From: Pandoraea cepalis | GTDB lineage: Bacteria > Pseudomonadota > Gammaproteobacteria > Burkholderiales > Burkholderiaceae | Length of the DNA stretch: 64,000 nt | NCBI RefSeq assembly: GCF_902459665.1 | Contig: NZ_CABPSL010000011.1 | Coordinates: 102,562-166,561, forward strand | Reading direction: 5' to 3' | Part shown: positions 36,175-44,909 of the stretch, in pieces | Position numbering within the stretch: the stretch's first letter is position 1 | How the letters are laid out: the number at the start of each line of letters is the position of its first letter | Notes under the pieces: model-generated | What the model was told of the DNA's origin: nothing | Databases searched by the model: none | What the model saw: the letters and a program-made list of their open reading frames with translations, nothing else | Position numbers and translations under genes: made by a program

Positions 36175-37598
36175 TCGTCATCGGCGCCGGCCCGGCCGGG
36201 GTCCGTGCGGCCGAAGCGCTGGTCGAGGCGGGTGTGCGGCCGCTCGTGATCGACGAAGGACGCCGCGACGGCGGCCAGATCTATCGCCGTCAGCCGGAGG
36301 GCTTTCGCCGCACCTACGCTGCCCTTTACGGTACGGAAGCCGCACGCGCCCAGCGCCTGCACCATCGCTTCGACGCGCTGCGTCCCCACATCGACTATCG
36401 GCCGGAAACGCTGGTATGGAATATCCGAGAAGGCGTCGTCCATCTGGCCAATGCGCAAGGCGCGAGCCATGCCCCCTTCGACGCGCTGATCGTATGCACC
36501 GGCGCCACCGACCGGCTCATGCCGGTTCCGGGTTGGCAGTATGCCGGCACCTACAGTCTCGGCGGTGCCCAGGTCGCCCTCAAGTCGCAGGGTTGCGCCG
36601 TCGGCGAGCGAACGGTCATGCTTGGCACCGGACCGCTGCTGTATCTGCTCGCCGCCCAGTACGTAAAGGCCGGCGTGACGCCCGCCGCCGTGCTGGATAC
36701 CGCTCCCGCGCGTGCGCGCCTGCGCGCATTGCCGCAATTGCTGGTCAAACCGGCCGTTCTGCTCAAGGGCGCGGCCCTGCTGCGCACGCTGCGCGCGGCA
36801 GGCGTACCGATACATCGTGGCGTCACGCCGGTACGCATCGACGGCGATGAGGAGCTGGGCGTGCGCGGCGTACACGTGCGATTGGCCGACGGCACGGCGC
36901 TCGACGTGCCGGCCAACGCCGTCGCGATGGGCTTTCACCTGCGCCCCGAAACGCAGATCGCCGATCTCGCCGGTTGCGCATTTGCCTTCGACGACGCCGC
37001 GGGGCAGTGGCTTCCCGAGATTGACGAAGACGGGCGCAGCAGTGTCCCGGGCGTCTACCTTGCGGGAGATGGCGCCCGCGTACGCGGCGCCGATGCCGCC
37101 GAGCACGCAGGGCGGCTTGCCGCGCTGGCCGCGTTGCGCGACGCAGGCGTCGAACCGAAACACGACGACGCCGCGCGACTGCGTGCCGAACTAGCTCGCT
37201 TCTCTCGCTTTGCGGCCGGGCTGCGTGCGGCATTTCCCTGGCCAGCCCACCATGCGCGGCAATTGCCCGACACGACGGTGGTCTGCCGCTGCGAGGGCAT
37301 CACGGCCGGAGAATTGCGCCGCGTTTGCACGCAGGACGGCGCCGTGGAGGCCAATCGGGCGAAGGCGTTCTCGCGTGTCGGCATGGGGCGATGCCAGGGC
37401 CGTTTTTGCGCGCACGCGGGGGCAGAGGTGATGGCCGCCGCGCTGGCAGTGCCATTGGCCGACGTCGGCCGGCTGCGCGGTCAGGCACCGGTCAAGCCGC
37501 TCGCGGTCGCGCTCGACCCCGCGCCGTACGCAGACGTCACCGTCGCAACACAAGACAACGCGGCGAGCGCAGCGCCCCGCAGCATGGAGCTTTCATGA
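36159..37598 (+). CDS. FAD/NAD(P)-dependent oxidoreductase subunit with BFD-type iron-sulfur domain
   Basis: 479 aa. N-terminal FAD motif VIVIGAGPAGVRAAEAL, a second nucleotide-binding region in the middle (VMLGTGPLLYLLAAQ), a C-terminal CRCEGITAGEL and MGRCQGRFCA pair that forms a bacterioferritin-ferredoxin-like [2Fe-2S] site. This is the alpha subunit (HcnB/OoxA type) of three-part amine dehydrogenases. The start lies within the end of the ferredoxin gene (16-nt overlap) and is preceded by GGCGAGGAGG. Confidence 0.85.
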   Translation: MAARVIVIGAGPAGVRAAEALVEAGVRPLVIDEGRRDGGQIYRRQPEGFRRTYAALYGTEAARAQRLHHRFDALRPHIDYRPETLVWNIREGVVHLANAQGASHAPFDALIVCTGATDRLMPVPGWQYAGTYSLGGAQVALKSQGCAVGERTVMLGTGPLLYLLAAQYVKAGVTPAAVLDTAPARARLRALPQLLVKPAVLLKGAALLRTLRAAGVPIHRGVTPVRIDGDEELGVRGVHVRLADGTALDVPANAVAMGFHLRPETQIADLAGCAFAFDDAAGQWLPEIDEDGRSSVPGVYLAGDGARVRGADAAEHAGRLAALAALRDAGVEPKHDDAARLRAELARFSRFAAGLRAAFPWPAHHARQLPDTTVVCRCEGITAGELRRVCTQDGAVEANRAKAFSRVGMGRCQGRFCAHAGAEVMAAALAVPLADVGRLRGQAPVKPLAVALDPAPYADVTVATQDNAASAAPRSMELS

Positions 37599-38812
37599 GC
37601 ACGCATGCTTCGCACACGGCACATGCCGACGTCATCGTAATCGGTGGCGGCATCATGGGCTGCAGTACCGCCTACTTCCTGCGCCGGCACGGGTTATCCG
37701 TGGTGCTTATTGAGCGCAACATGACCGGGCAGCAAGCCAGCGGCACCAACTTCGGCGGCGTACGCAGGCAAGGTCGGGCGCTGCCACAGTTGGCCATGTC
37801 CAATCGCGCGTTGCGGATATGGCGAGCTTCCCGCGAACTGCTCGGCAGCGACGTCGAGTTTCTGCCCTCCGGGCACACGCGCGTGGCCTACCACGCGCAC
37901 GATGCCGAGTATTTCGACGACTATGCCCGGCAGGCGCGCGACTATGGGCTCGACCTCGAGGTGCTGCACGGTGCAGCGATGCGCCGCCGCTTTCCGTTTC
38001 TCGGACCGGACGTGCTCGCCGCCTCGATCTCGCCGCTCGACGGGCACGCCAACCCACGCCTGGCCGCGCCCGCTTTCGCGCGCGCGGCGCGCGCACTAGG
38101 GGCCGACATTCGGGAAAATGCGTCCGTACGCCGGGTCGAGCGAACCGCGACGGGGTTTCGCGTCGAGACCGTCGCCGGCGAGTCCTTTGTGGCCGAACGC
38201 CTCGCCATTTGCGCAGGCGCATGGACGAATGCGTTGGCATCGCAGTTCGGCGAATCCGCGCCGCTGACCGTGCGCGGTCCGCAAATGGCCGTCACCGAAC
38301 CGGTGCCCTACGTGTTTCGCTCGTCGATGGGCGTCTACACATCGATCAAGGAAGAGAGCATCTATTTCCGGCAGATCCCCCGCGGCAATCTCATTCTGGG
38401 CGGGGGCCCGCCGGGTCCGGCCGACGCGGCAACGTCGCGCGCTGCCGTATTGCCCGAGAACACGCTCGGTCAGTTGCGGCAGTTCAGGCGGCTGGTGCCG
38501 GGCGTCGCGCCGCTGCACATCATTCGCGTCTGGAGCGGCGTCGAGAGCTATCTGCCCGACGGCGAGCCCGTCATCGGCAAAAGCGGCACGACCGACGGAC
38601 TCTATTACGCGTTTGGGTTCAGCGGCTCCGGCTTTCAGATCGGCCCAGGCGTGGGCGAGACGCTGGCGGAACTGATTGCCACCGGCCGCTCGGAGATTGA
38701 TCTGCAACCGTTCCGGATCCAGCGCTTCGACGCTCCCGGGCCAAGTTCGCCGGCATCGGCGCCGATCATGGCGCAAGGCGGCCCGCCCTCCCCCACGGTA
38801 ACCTCGTCATGA
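37595..38812 (+). CDS. FAD-dependent amine/opine dehydrogenase catalytic subunit
   Basis: 405 aa, DAO family. FAD motif VIVIGGGIMGCSTAYFLRR, GTNFGGVRRQGR, and the C-terminal GFSGSGFQIGPGVGETLAELI agree with SoxB, HcnC and OoxB catalytic subunits. With the ferredoxin-like and BFD subunits it should make a membrane-associated complex that oxidises a secondary amine and passes electrons to the respiratory chain. Substrate candidates are opines, D-hydroxyproline or other N-substituted amino acids; sequence alone does not decide. Both ends overlap neighbours by ATGA. Confidence 0.85.
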   Translation: MSTHASHTAHADVIVIGGGIMGCSTAYFLRRHGLSVVLIERNMTGQQASGTNFGGVRRQGRALPQLAMSNRALRIWRASRELLGSDVEFLPSGHTRVAYHAHDAEYFDDYARQARDYGLDLEVLHGAAMRRRFPFLGPDVLAASISPLDGHANPRLAAPAFARAARALGADIRENASVRRVERTATGFRVETVAGESFVAERLAICAGAWTNALASQFGESAPLTVRGPQMAVTEPVPYVFRSSMGVYTSIKEESIYFRQIPRGNLILGGGPPGPADAATSRAAVLPENTLGQLRQFRRLVPGVAPLHIIRVWSGVESYLPDGEPVIGKSGTTDGLYYAFGFSGSGFQIGPGVGETLAELIATGRSEIDLQPFRIQRFDAPGPSSPASAPIMAQGGPPSPTVTSS

Positions 38813-39246
38813 ACGCGACCTCACCTTCGTGCTCGTCGGCCCCAAGGGCTGTGGCGTATCGCAAACCCGCGCCGACCGGCACGCTCGACGACGCACGCGC
38901 CTTCATGGAATCTCATTTCAACGAAGCGCTCTCCGTACCGCAGTTGGCCGAGATGTGTGCGCTGTCGGTGTCGCGTTTCGCCACGGCGTTTCGACAGCGA
39001 TTCGGCGAGGCCCCCCATCGCTATCTATGCAGCGTGCGCGTTGCCGCTGCGCAGCGACTCCTGCTCGCGGGGGTGCCGGGCTCGCACGTGGCCACCGATG
39101 TCGGGTTCTTCGACCAGAGTCATCTGGCACGCCACTTCAAGCGCCTGTGTGGCGAGACCCCGAGTGAGTTCGTTCAGCGGCATCGAACTCACGAACGGCA
39201 CCGCCCACGCGTGAGGTGGGCGGACACGTCCCTGCCTTTAGGGTGA
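38809..39246 (+). CDS. Short AraC-type regulator (DNA-binding domain only)
   Basis: 145 aa, about half the usual AraC length. Almost the whole protein is the double helix-turn-helix (ALSVPQLAEMCALSVSRFATAF and THLARHFKR-like SHLARHFKRLCGETPSEFV); no sensing domain is present, as in SoxS or MarA. Last gene of the operon, overlapping the dehydrogenase stop (ATGA). It may regulate the operon by its own level, as it has nothing to bind an inducer. Confidence 0.85.
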   Translation: MNATSPSCSSAPRAVAYRKPAPTGTLDDARAFMESHFNEALSVPQLAEMCALSVSRFATAFRQRFGEAPHRYLCSVRVAAAQRLLLAGVPGSHVATDVGFFDQSHLARHFKRLCGETPSEFVQRHRTHERHRPRVRWADTSLPLG

Positions 39247-39272
39247 AGCCGGCGGCGGCGCCGCCGCCCCCG

Positions 39273-40649
39273 TCACCGGCGCCACCGCAACGGCCGGCGC
39301 AGCGGATGTCGCTGCGGTCCGACCCCGACCCAGGCCGGCGCGGCGTCGGCCGCTCCAGCGCTCGCTTCGCGCTCCGCCGCTTCCTCATCCTTCTCGACGG
39401 TCTTGCTCGTGTCGATGAACAGTGCCGCAATCACGCCCACCCCGAGCAACGCGGCCGAGATCGCGAACGGCACGTTGTAGCTGCCGGTCGTCTCGATGAG
39501 ATACCCGAACGCCACCGGCGAAATCATGCCGGCAAGGCCGAAGCCGGTGTTCATCATTCCGCCCGCCGTGCCCGCATATTTGCCCGCAATGTCGAGCGGC
39601 AGCGTCCAGAGCACCGGGTTGGTGATTTCGAGGAAGAAGAACGATGCCGAGAGCAGCAGCACCGCCACCATCGGATCGGACACCCTCGTCATCGGCAACA
39701 GGAACGCCAGCGAACCGCCCATGCCGACCACCATCACCGATACCCGCGCGAGGCGCAGCCGGCCGGTCATCTTGTACAGCTTGTCCGAGACCACGCCACC
39801 GAGCGTGTCGCCAATGACCCCGGCGAGCAACGGCAGCGACGTGAACAACGCGAGTTGCTTGAGATCGAAGCCCTGCGATTCACGCAGATAGGAAGGCATC
39901 CACGTGAGGTACACCCACAGCAGCCAGCCATAGCAGAAGTCCACGAACGTCACCAGCCACATGCGACGCACGAGCTTGCGCCACGGCGTCGACGCACGTT
40001 TCGCCCGTTCGCAATCGCCCGCGCGGTAGCCGATCTCGGCCGTCTCCTCGGGCGTGATGCGACGATGTTGCTCCGGCGTGTTGGTAAACACCTTCATGTA
40101 GAGCATCGTCCAGGCGAGGCTCACCACCCCGAGCACGATGAACGCCTCGCGCCAGCCAAACGCCACGACGATCGCCAGCACCACGGGCGGCGTGATGGCG
40201 CCCCCCAGGCGTGCGAAGCTGTGCGTGATGCCCTGCGCGAAACCGCGTTCGCTGACCGGCATCCAGTACGTGAAGGCGCGCGTGGCCGTCGGAAACGCGC
40301 CGCCCTCGCCCACGCCCAGCACGAAGCGCAACGCCACCAGCGTCGCGATGCTGCCGGCAAACCCGGTGGCCAGCGTTGCGGCGCCCCAGATCAGCGAGAG
40401 CACCGTGAGCACCAGCTTCGGCCCGAAACGGTCAGCGAGCCACCCGCCAAAGATCTGCATCGCGGCATACGGATAGGCGAACGCGGAAAACACGAGTCCG
40501 AGTTGCACCGTCGTCAGCCCCATCTCCTGTCGGATGAACGGGCCGGCGACGGCGATGTTGACACGATCGATGTACGAGATGAAATACATCAGGCACATGA
40601 CCGCCAGGATGATGTGGCGCGTCTTCACGCGACCGGTGCGCTTGTCCAT
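39273..40649 (-). CDS. sauU: MFS transporter, probable sulfoacetate importer SauU-like
   Basis: 458 aa, about 12 membrane helices, anion:cation symporter branch of the MFS (FISYIDRVNIAVAGPF, GWLADRFGPK, VLGVGEGGAFPTATRAF). SauU in Cupriavidus necator imports sulfoacetate and stands with sauS and sauT, as here. AGGAGA lies seven bases before the start. The C-terminal 50 residues are polar and Arg/Ala-rich. The transporter family also carries other organic acids, so sulfoacetate is inferred from context. Converges with the AraC gene 26 bp away. Confidence 0.75.
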   Translation of the reverse strand: MDKRTGRVKTRHIILAVMCLMYFISYIDRVNIAVAGPFIRQEMGLTTVQLGLVFSAFAYPYAAMQIFGGWLADRFGPKLVLTVLSLIWGAATLATGFAGSIATLVALRFVLGVGEGGAFPTATRAFTYWMPVSERGFAQGITHSFARLGGAITPPVVLAIVVAFGWREAFIVLGVVSLAWTMLYMKVFTNTPEQHRRITPEETAEIGYRAGDCERAKRASTPWRKLVRRMWLVTFVDFCYGWLLWVYLTWMPSYLRESQGFDLKQLALFTSLPLLAGVIGDTLGGVVSDKLYKMTGRLRLARVSVMVVGMGGSLAFLLPMTRVSDPMVAVLLLSASFFFLEITNPVLWTLPLDIAGKYAGTAGGMMNTGFGLAGMISPVAFGYLIETTGSYNVPFAISAALLGVGVIAALFIDTSKTVEKDEEAAEREASAGAADAAPAWVGVGPQRHPLRRPLRWRR

Positions 40650-40777
40650 GTTGTCTCCTATGTATTTACGTCACACGCGTCTTGCGCATGCGATCGTGTC
40701 CTGCACAGTGAAGCGGGTTGCCCTCGCCGGCGTTGGGCCCCGGGGGCCTTGAGCGTTCTGCCTTGCGCTGTCGGGCG

Positions 40778-42397
40778 TTAGCTTTTCAGCAGCTTGAGGC
40801 GTTGCACCTTGCCCGACGGGCCACGGGGCAAATCCGTCACGAAACGAAATTCCTTTGGCGTCTTGTAGCGCCCCAGCGTTTGCAGGCAGTGTTCGCGAAG
40901 CGCCCCCGCATCGGGCGGCGCGCAGTCGCGGCCGTTGGTGTCACTGCATCGCTCGCGGACCACGACGAACGCCACGATGTCCTGTCCATACGCGGGATCC
41001 GGTACCCCCACCGCAGCCGCCTCCAGCACACCCGGATGGCGCATGAGGGCTTCGTCGATCTCGCGCGGTGCAATGTTTTCGCCGCCCTTGATGATCAATT
41101 CCTTGGCACGTCCGGTGATATAGAAATACCCGTCGCTGTCGCAGTAGCCAAGGTCGCCGGTACGCAGCCAACCATCGGCCGTGAAGGTGGCCGAAGTCTC
41201 GTCCGGGCGCTTGTAGTAACCGCACATGACCTGTGCGCCGCGCAACACCAGTTCGCCGGTCTCGCCGGGGGCCGTCTGTGCGCCATCGCGCCGGATCACC
41301 TTCGCCTCGCCGCCCGACGGCAAGCCGATGCTGCCCACCCGTCGCCGGGTCGCGTCGAGCGGATTGCTGAACACTGGGGCCGCCGTCTCGGTCATGCCCA
41401 TCGTCTCGATGATGCCGATACCGAAGCGCGCCTCGAAGGCTCGATGGTGATCCGCCGGTAGCGCCGCCGAGGCACTTCGGCAAAATCGCAGCGCCGCCAG
41501 CGCGGTACGTTCCGGCACCTCTCCCTCGAGCAGATAGGCCACGATGGTCGGCACCACGTTGATCCACGAGCATTGCGCGGCCGTTACGTCGCGCCAGAAC
41601 GTGCGCGCCGAAAAGCGCGGCGCCATCGCGACCGAGCCGCCGTGAAACAGCGGCGCGAGCAGTGTGACCACGAGTCCGTTGATGTGATAGAGCGGCAGCG
41701 ACGCGAGCACACGGTCGTCCGGCGTCAGACAATGTTCCGCGCTGATGAACCCCGCGTTGGCCAGCAGGTTCCCGTGCGTGAGCATCACCCCTTTCGGCAC
41801 GCCTGTCGTGCCCGACGTGTACATGAGCAACGCGACGCCGTGCATCTCCGCCGGTACTGGCGCGGCAAGTTGCGTCAGCGGGGGAATCTCGGGCAACGTT
41901 GTCGCCTCGGGCGAAGTGCAGACAAGCGCCACCGGTCGCGTCATGCCTTGCGTGCGCAACGCGTCCACCGCTTGCGCGATGGCGGGCAGCATCGCCTCGG
42001 ACACGAAGATCAGCCGTGTGTCCGAGTGCTCTACGATGTACTCCATCTGCGCAGGCTGGCACAGCAGGTTGATGGGGTTGACGATCAGCCCGCTGTACAT
42101 CGCCGCGAGAATCAAACGCGCCGTCTGCAGGCCGTTGCCCATGCAGACGGACACAATGTCCCCCTGGCGCAGTCCTGCGTCGGCAAATCGCCGGGCGAGT
42201 TCGCGGCAATCGTCGCGCAAGCCGGTAAAGGTGAGCGTGGCCGCGTCGTCGCCCGTCTCGGGGGTCGTCAGCAGGTAGGTCTTTGGGCCGAACGCTTCCG
42301 CTTGGGTGTCGATGAGCTCGCGCAGCGTGCGCGGCGTCATCTGGGTTTCGTGGGCCGTGACGTCGGCAACCGACGCCGGATTCATGGGCGCGTTCAT
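40778..42397 (-). CDS. sauT: AMP-forming acyl-CoA ligase, probable sulfoacetate-CoA ligase SauT-like
   Basis: 539 aa ANL-superfamily ligase. The P-loop LLMYTSGTTGVPKGVMLTH, ETMGMTETAAP, WLRTGDLGY and the catalytic lysine motif GPSGKVQRLKLL are all present. In the sau pathway SauT activates sulfoacetate to sulfoacetyl-CoA. Its start overlaps the SauS-like stop by ATGA, consistent with the two enzymes working in sequence. Family alone would allow any medium-size carboxylate; the sulfoacetate call relies on the gene set. Confidence 0.78.
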   Translation of the reverse strand: MNAPMNPASVADVTAHETQMTPRTLRELIDTQAEAFGPKTYLLTTPETGDDAATLTFTGLRDDCRELARRFADAGLRQGDIVSVCMGNGLQTARLILAAMYSGLIVNPINLLCQPAQMEYIVEHSDTRLIFVSEAMLPAIAQAVDALRTQGMTRPVALVCTSPEATTLPEIPPLTQLAAPVPAEMHGVALLMYTSGTTGVPKGVMLTHGNLLANAGFISAEHCLTPDDRVLASLPLYHINGLVVTLLAPLFHGGSVAMAPRFSARTFWRDVTAAQCSWINVVPTIVAYLLEGEVPERTALAALRFCRSASAALPADHHRAFEARFGIGIIETMGMTETAAPVFSNPLDATRRRVGSIGLPSGGEAKVIRRDGAQTAPGETGELVLRGAQVMCGYYKRPDETSATFTADGWLRTGDLGYCDSDGYFYITGRAKELIIKGGENIAPREIDEALMRHPGVLEAAAVGVPDPAYGQDIVAFVVVRERCSDTNGRDCAPPDAGALREHCLQTLGRYKTPKEFRFVTDLPRGPSGKVQRLKLLKS

Positions 42398-43857
42398 CGT
42401 CCGACGCTCCCGAAATAGTCGCCCAGCAAATCGTCGACGTCGGGCACGGCCGCCGCGATGGGGAACGCCACGCGTGTCACGTTCAGGTACTGGCGAAAGC
42501 CGAGGTTGTCGGTGAAATTGTTCTTCCCCCAGGTGCCGCAGCCCATTGACAACGAGAACGGCAGGCCGTTGTCGAAATTTCCACCCGTGGCGAAGCAATG
42601 CGCCTGATTGACGATCACGCGTGCGACCGGCAACGTCTCGGCCAACGTCACCGCCTGCGCCGGGTCCGACCCATGCAGTCCGACGGAATGGCCCGCGCCC
42701 ATGTAGGCGTAGATCCGCTCGACGAGCGATGCCGCCTCGGCGAAGTTCCCGGCGCGGTAGACCGTGAGTACCGGCGAGAGTTTTTCGCCCGAGAACGGAT
42801 GATCGGCGCCCACGCCCGACTCCTCGACCATCAGGAACGCCGGTTGCTGTGCCGCCACGTCGTCGAGCCCGGCCAACTGCGCGATCGTTTGCGCCGCTTT
42901 CGCCGTGCAGCCGCCCGCCAGCTTGCCCTCCACCCACATGACGTCCTGAAGTGCACGCTTCTGGCTGGCGGTCAGCAGCACGCCGCCGGCGGCACGCAGC
43001 GCGTCGATCATGGCGTCGTAGACCGGGCTTTCGATCACCACACTGTTCTCCGACGAACAGCTCGTCGCGTTATCGAAGGTCTTGGAGCGCGCAATTTTGC
43101 CCGCCGCATCGGTCAAATCGGCGCTGGTCGTCACGATCGACGCCACGTTACCCGCGCCGACGCCGAACGCCGGCGTGCCGCTCGTATAGGCCATGCGCAC
43201 GTTCGCCTGCGAGCCGGTGGCGACGATCAGGTCCGCCTGACGCATCAGCGCCGCCGTGGCGGTCTTCGTAATCGGCGCAGGCAGCATCTGCACGAGGTCC
43301 GGCGACAGTCCGGCCTTGGCGAGTTCGGCGTGAATGAATTCGAGCAATAACGCGCACGCCGAATGTCCCTTGGGCGACGGCGCGACGATCACCGCATTGC
43401 CACACTTGAGCGCGTTGACGATTTTGTTCGCCGGGGTCGCCGCGGGGTTGGTGGATGGCGTGATGGCCGCGACGACGCCCACCGGACGCGCAATTTCCAC
43501 GATGCCCTTCTCCGTGTCCCGCGCGATGACGCCATGCGTCTTGCGCCCGTGCAGATCGCGCAGCAGGCCGAGTGTCTTGCGGAAGTTTTTCTGGAACTTG
43601 TCGTCGACGTTGCCGAGTCCGGTGTCGCGCACCGCGAGTTCGGCCAGCTGGCGGTTGCGCGACGGCTCCATGATCGCCCACGCCGCCGCACTGGCTGCCA
43701 TGTCGAGCGTTTGTTGCCCCGCGCTCGCGAAGTCGCGCTGCGCCGCGTGCGCGCGGGCGACGAGTGCCGCGACCTGGGCGTCGACGTCCTGCTGCGCAAG
43801 CGCGTCGGCGCGGGTGCCGGTGGGAGGAACGATGGCTCCGAAGGCCCGTGAATTCAT
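42394..43857 (-). CDS. sauS: CoA-acylating aldehyde dehydrogenase, probable sulfoacetaldehyde dehydrogenase SauS-like
   Basis: 487 aa. Acylating aldehyde dehydrogenase branch (EutE/AdhE-like): ITPSTNPAATPANKIVNALK, TGSQANVRMAY, and the nucleophile Cys267 in DNATSCSSENS. SauS reduces sulfoacetyl-CoA to sulfoacetaldehyde; the next step needs Xsc, which is not in this window. AGGAGA precedes the start at 43857. Divergent from an IclR regulator. An acetaldehyde or other acylating dehydrogenase is the alternative. Confidence 0.78.
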   Translation of the reverse strand: MNSRAFGAIVPPTGTRADALAQQDVDAQVAALVARAHAAQRDFASAGQQTLDMAASAAAWAIMEPSRNRQLAELAVRDTGLGNVDDKFQKNFRKTLGLLRDLHGRKTHGVIARDTEKGIVEIARPVGVVAAITPSTNPAATPANKIVNALKCGNAVIVAPSPKGHSACALLLEFIHAELAKAGLSPDLVQMLPAPITKTATAALMRQADLIVATGSQANVRMAYTSGTPAFGVGAGNVASIVTTSADLTDAAGKIARSKTFDNATSCSSENSVVIESPVYDAMIDALRAAGGVLLTASQKRALQDVMWVEGKLAGGCTAKAAQTIAQLAGLDDVAAQQPAFLMVEESGVGADHPFSGEKLSPVLTVYRAGNFAEAASLVERIYAYMGAGHSVGLHGSDPAQAVTLAETLPVARVIVNQAHCFATGGNFDNGLPFSLSMGCGTWGKNNFTDNLGFRQYLNVTRVAFPIAAAVPDVDDLLGDYFGSVGR

Positions 43858-43947
43858 GTGATGTCTCCTGATGCGCAAGGCGCCGGTTGTTGCTTGGTTT
43901 CGCGACTCCAATCTAGCCAACCGGGTTGCGTCGCAGGTCTCAAATTC

Positions 43948-43972
43948 CCGGACAAACCGGACACATTGGACA
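43948..43972. promoter_or_regulatory. Triple 9-bp direct repeat in the sau/IclR promoter region
   Basis: Three copies of a GGACA-centred unit (CCGGACA at 43948, CCGGACA at 43957, TTGGACA at 43966) recur every nine bases, 90 bp from the SauS start. Likely binding site of the IclR protein or another regulator. Confidence 0.5.
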
Positions 43973-43997
43973 GGTGTATCGGTCGTCTCGATATTCG

Positions 43998-44012
43998 GGA
44001 CCGAAGCGGTCC
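43998..44012. promoter_or_regulatory. Palindrome in the sau/IclR promoter region
   Basis: GGACCG-AAG-CGGTCC, perfect 6-bp inverted repeat with 3-base centre, roughly midway in the 287-bp divergent region. IclR-type proteins bind short palindromes of this size; a good operator candidate. Confidence 0.55.
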
Positions 44013-44144
44013 GCAAAAGTGATGAAAACGATGCAAAATCACGTTAAACAGCGCAGCCGGAATGAAGGCGTCGCAGGTGCGGCGAGTCGGAACCCGTCGC
44101 ATCGGCAGACCAGGACTGCGCGAGGCATGGCATCAGGAGACAAC

Positions 44145-44909
44145 ATGACGGCATCGAATCAATCGAACGCAGCCGCGGTGCGGGCATTCCGCGTGCTCGA
44201 GACACTGGCGACGGCTGGCGGGCCGCTCTCGATGATGGATCTCGTCAACGCGCTGGATTTGCCGAAGCAGACGGTGCATCGCATCCTCACCCAGCTCAAG
44301 GACGCCTGGCTCATCACGCGCAGCGCCAACGACCGCCGCTACGAATGCTCGCCGCGCGTTCGTGCGCTGGCGATCAACGTGCTGATGCAGACCGGCGCCG
44401 CCGCCGCGCGGCATGGCTTGCTCGAGCAACTGGTCACGCGTATCGGCGAGACGTGCAACCTCACGATGCTCTCGGGCAACGACGTGATTTATGTGGATCG
44501 TGTGGAGACGGAATGGCCGCTGCGCATGCACCTGCAACCGGGTTCGCACGTGCCGATGCACTGCTCGGCCAGCGGCAAGCTGTTACTGAGTTTTCTGCCG
44601 AAGGAACGGCGCGAACGGCTGATCGAAACCCTGCCGCTGCGCAAATTCTCGGAGCAGACGTTGACCGACCGCGGTGAATTTCGCACTGAACTCGAGCGCA
44701 CGCGCCGGCGCAAGATGGGCATCAACAATCAGGAACACTTGCAGGGCTTGATTGCGATTGCGGTGCCGGTCATGCTCAACCGCAATCGCGCCTGCGCGGC
44801 CATCGCGGTACAGGCGCCCATCGGGCGGCTGACGCTCGACGATCTCCTCGCCTTCGAGCCGGAGCTGAGATTCGCCGCCGAGGAGACGGCGAAAACCTTC
44901 AAGAACTGA
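44145..44909 (+). CDS. IclR family transcriptional regulator
   Basis: 254 aa. Winged helix-turn-helix (about 8-65, LDLPKQTVHRILTQLKDAWLI) and an IclR effector domain (CNLTMLSGNDVIYVDRVET, MHCSASGKLLLSF). The start at 44145 follows AGGAGACAAC, the same leader motif as before sauU and sauS. Divergent from sauS, so the likely regulator of the sau-type genes. Its 3' end overlaps the convergent kinase gene by 11 bp. Confidence 0.88.
   Translation: MTASNQSNAAAVRAFRVLETLATAGGPLSMMDLVNALDLPKQTVHRILTQLKDAWLITRSANDRRYECSPRVRALAINVLMQTGAAAARHGLLEQLVTRIGETCNLTMLSGNDVIYVDRVETEWPLRMHLQPGSHVPMHCSASGKLLLSFLPKERRERLIETLPLRKFSEQTLTDRGEFRTELERTRRRKMGINNQEHLQGLIAIAVPVMLNRNRACAAIAVQAPIGRLTLDDLLAFEPELRFAAEETAKTFKN

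Noticed and set aside
35800..38812. Hydrogen cyanide synthase (hcnABC)
   Set aside because: Subunit types match, but the coupling to a peptide/opine ABC importer and PuuB-like oxidase fits amine or opine oxidation better. Not excluded by sequence alone.
39216..40781. Plus-strand frame opposite sauU
   Set aside because: Arg/His-rich shadow of a strong MFS gene; no motif of its own.
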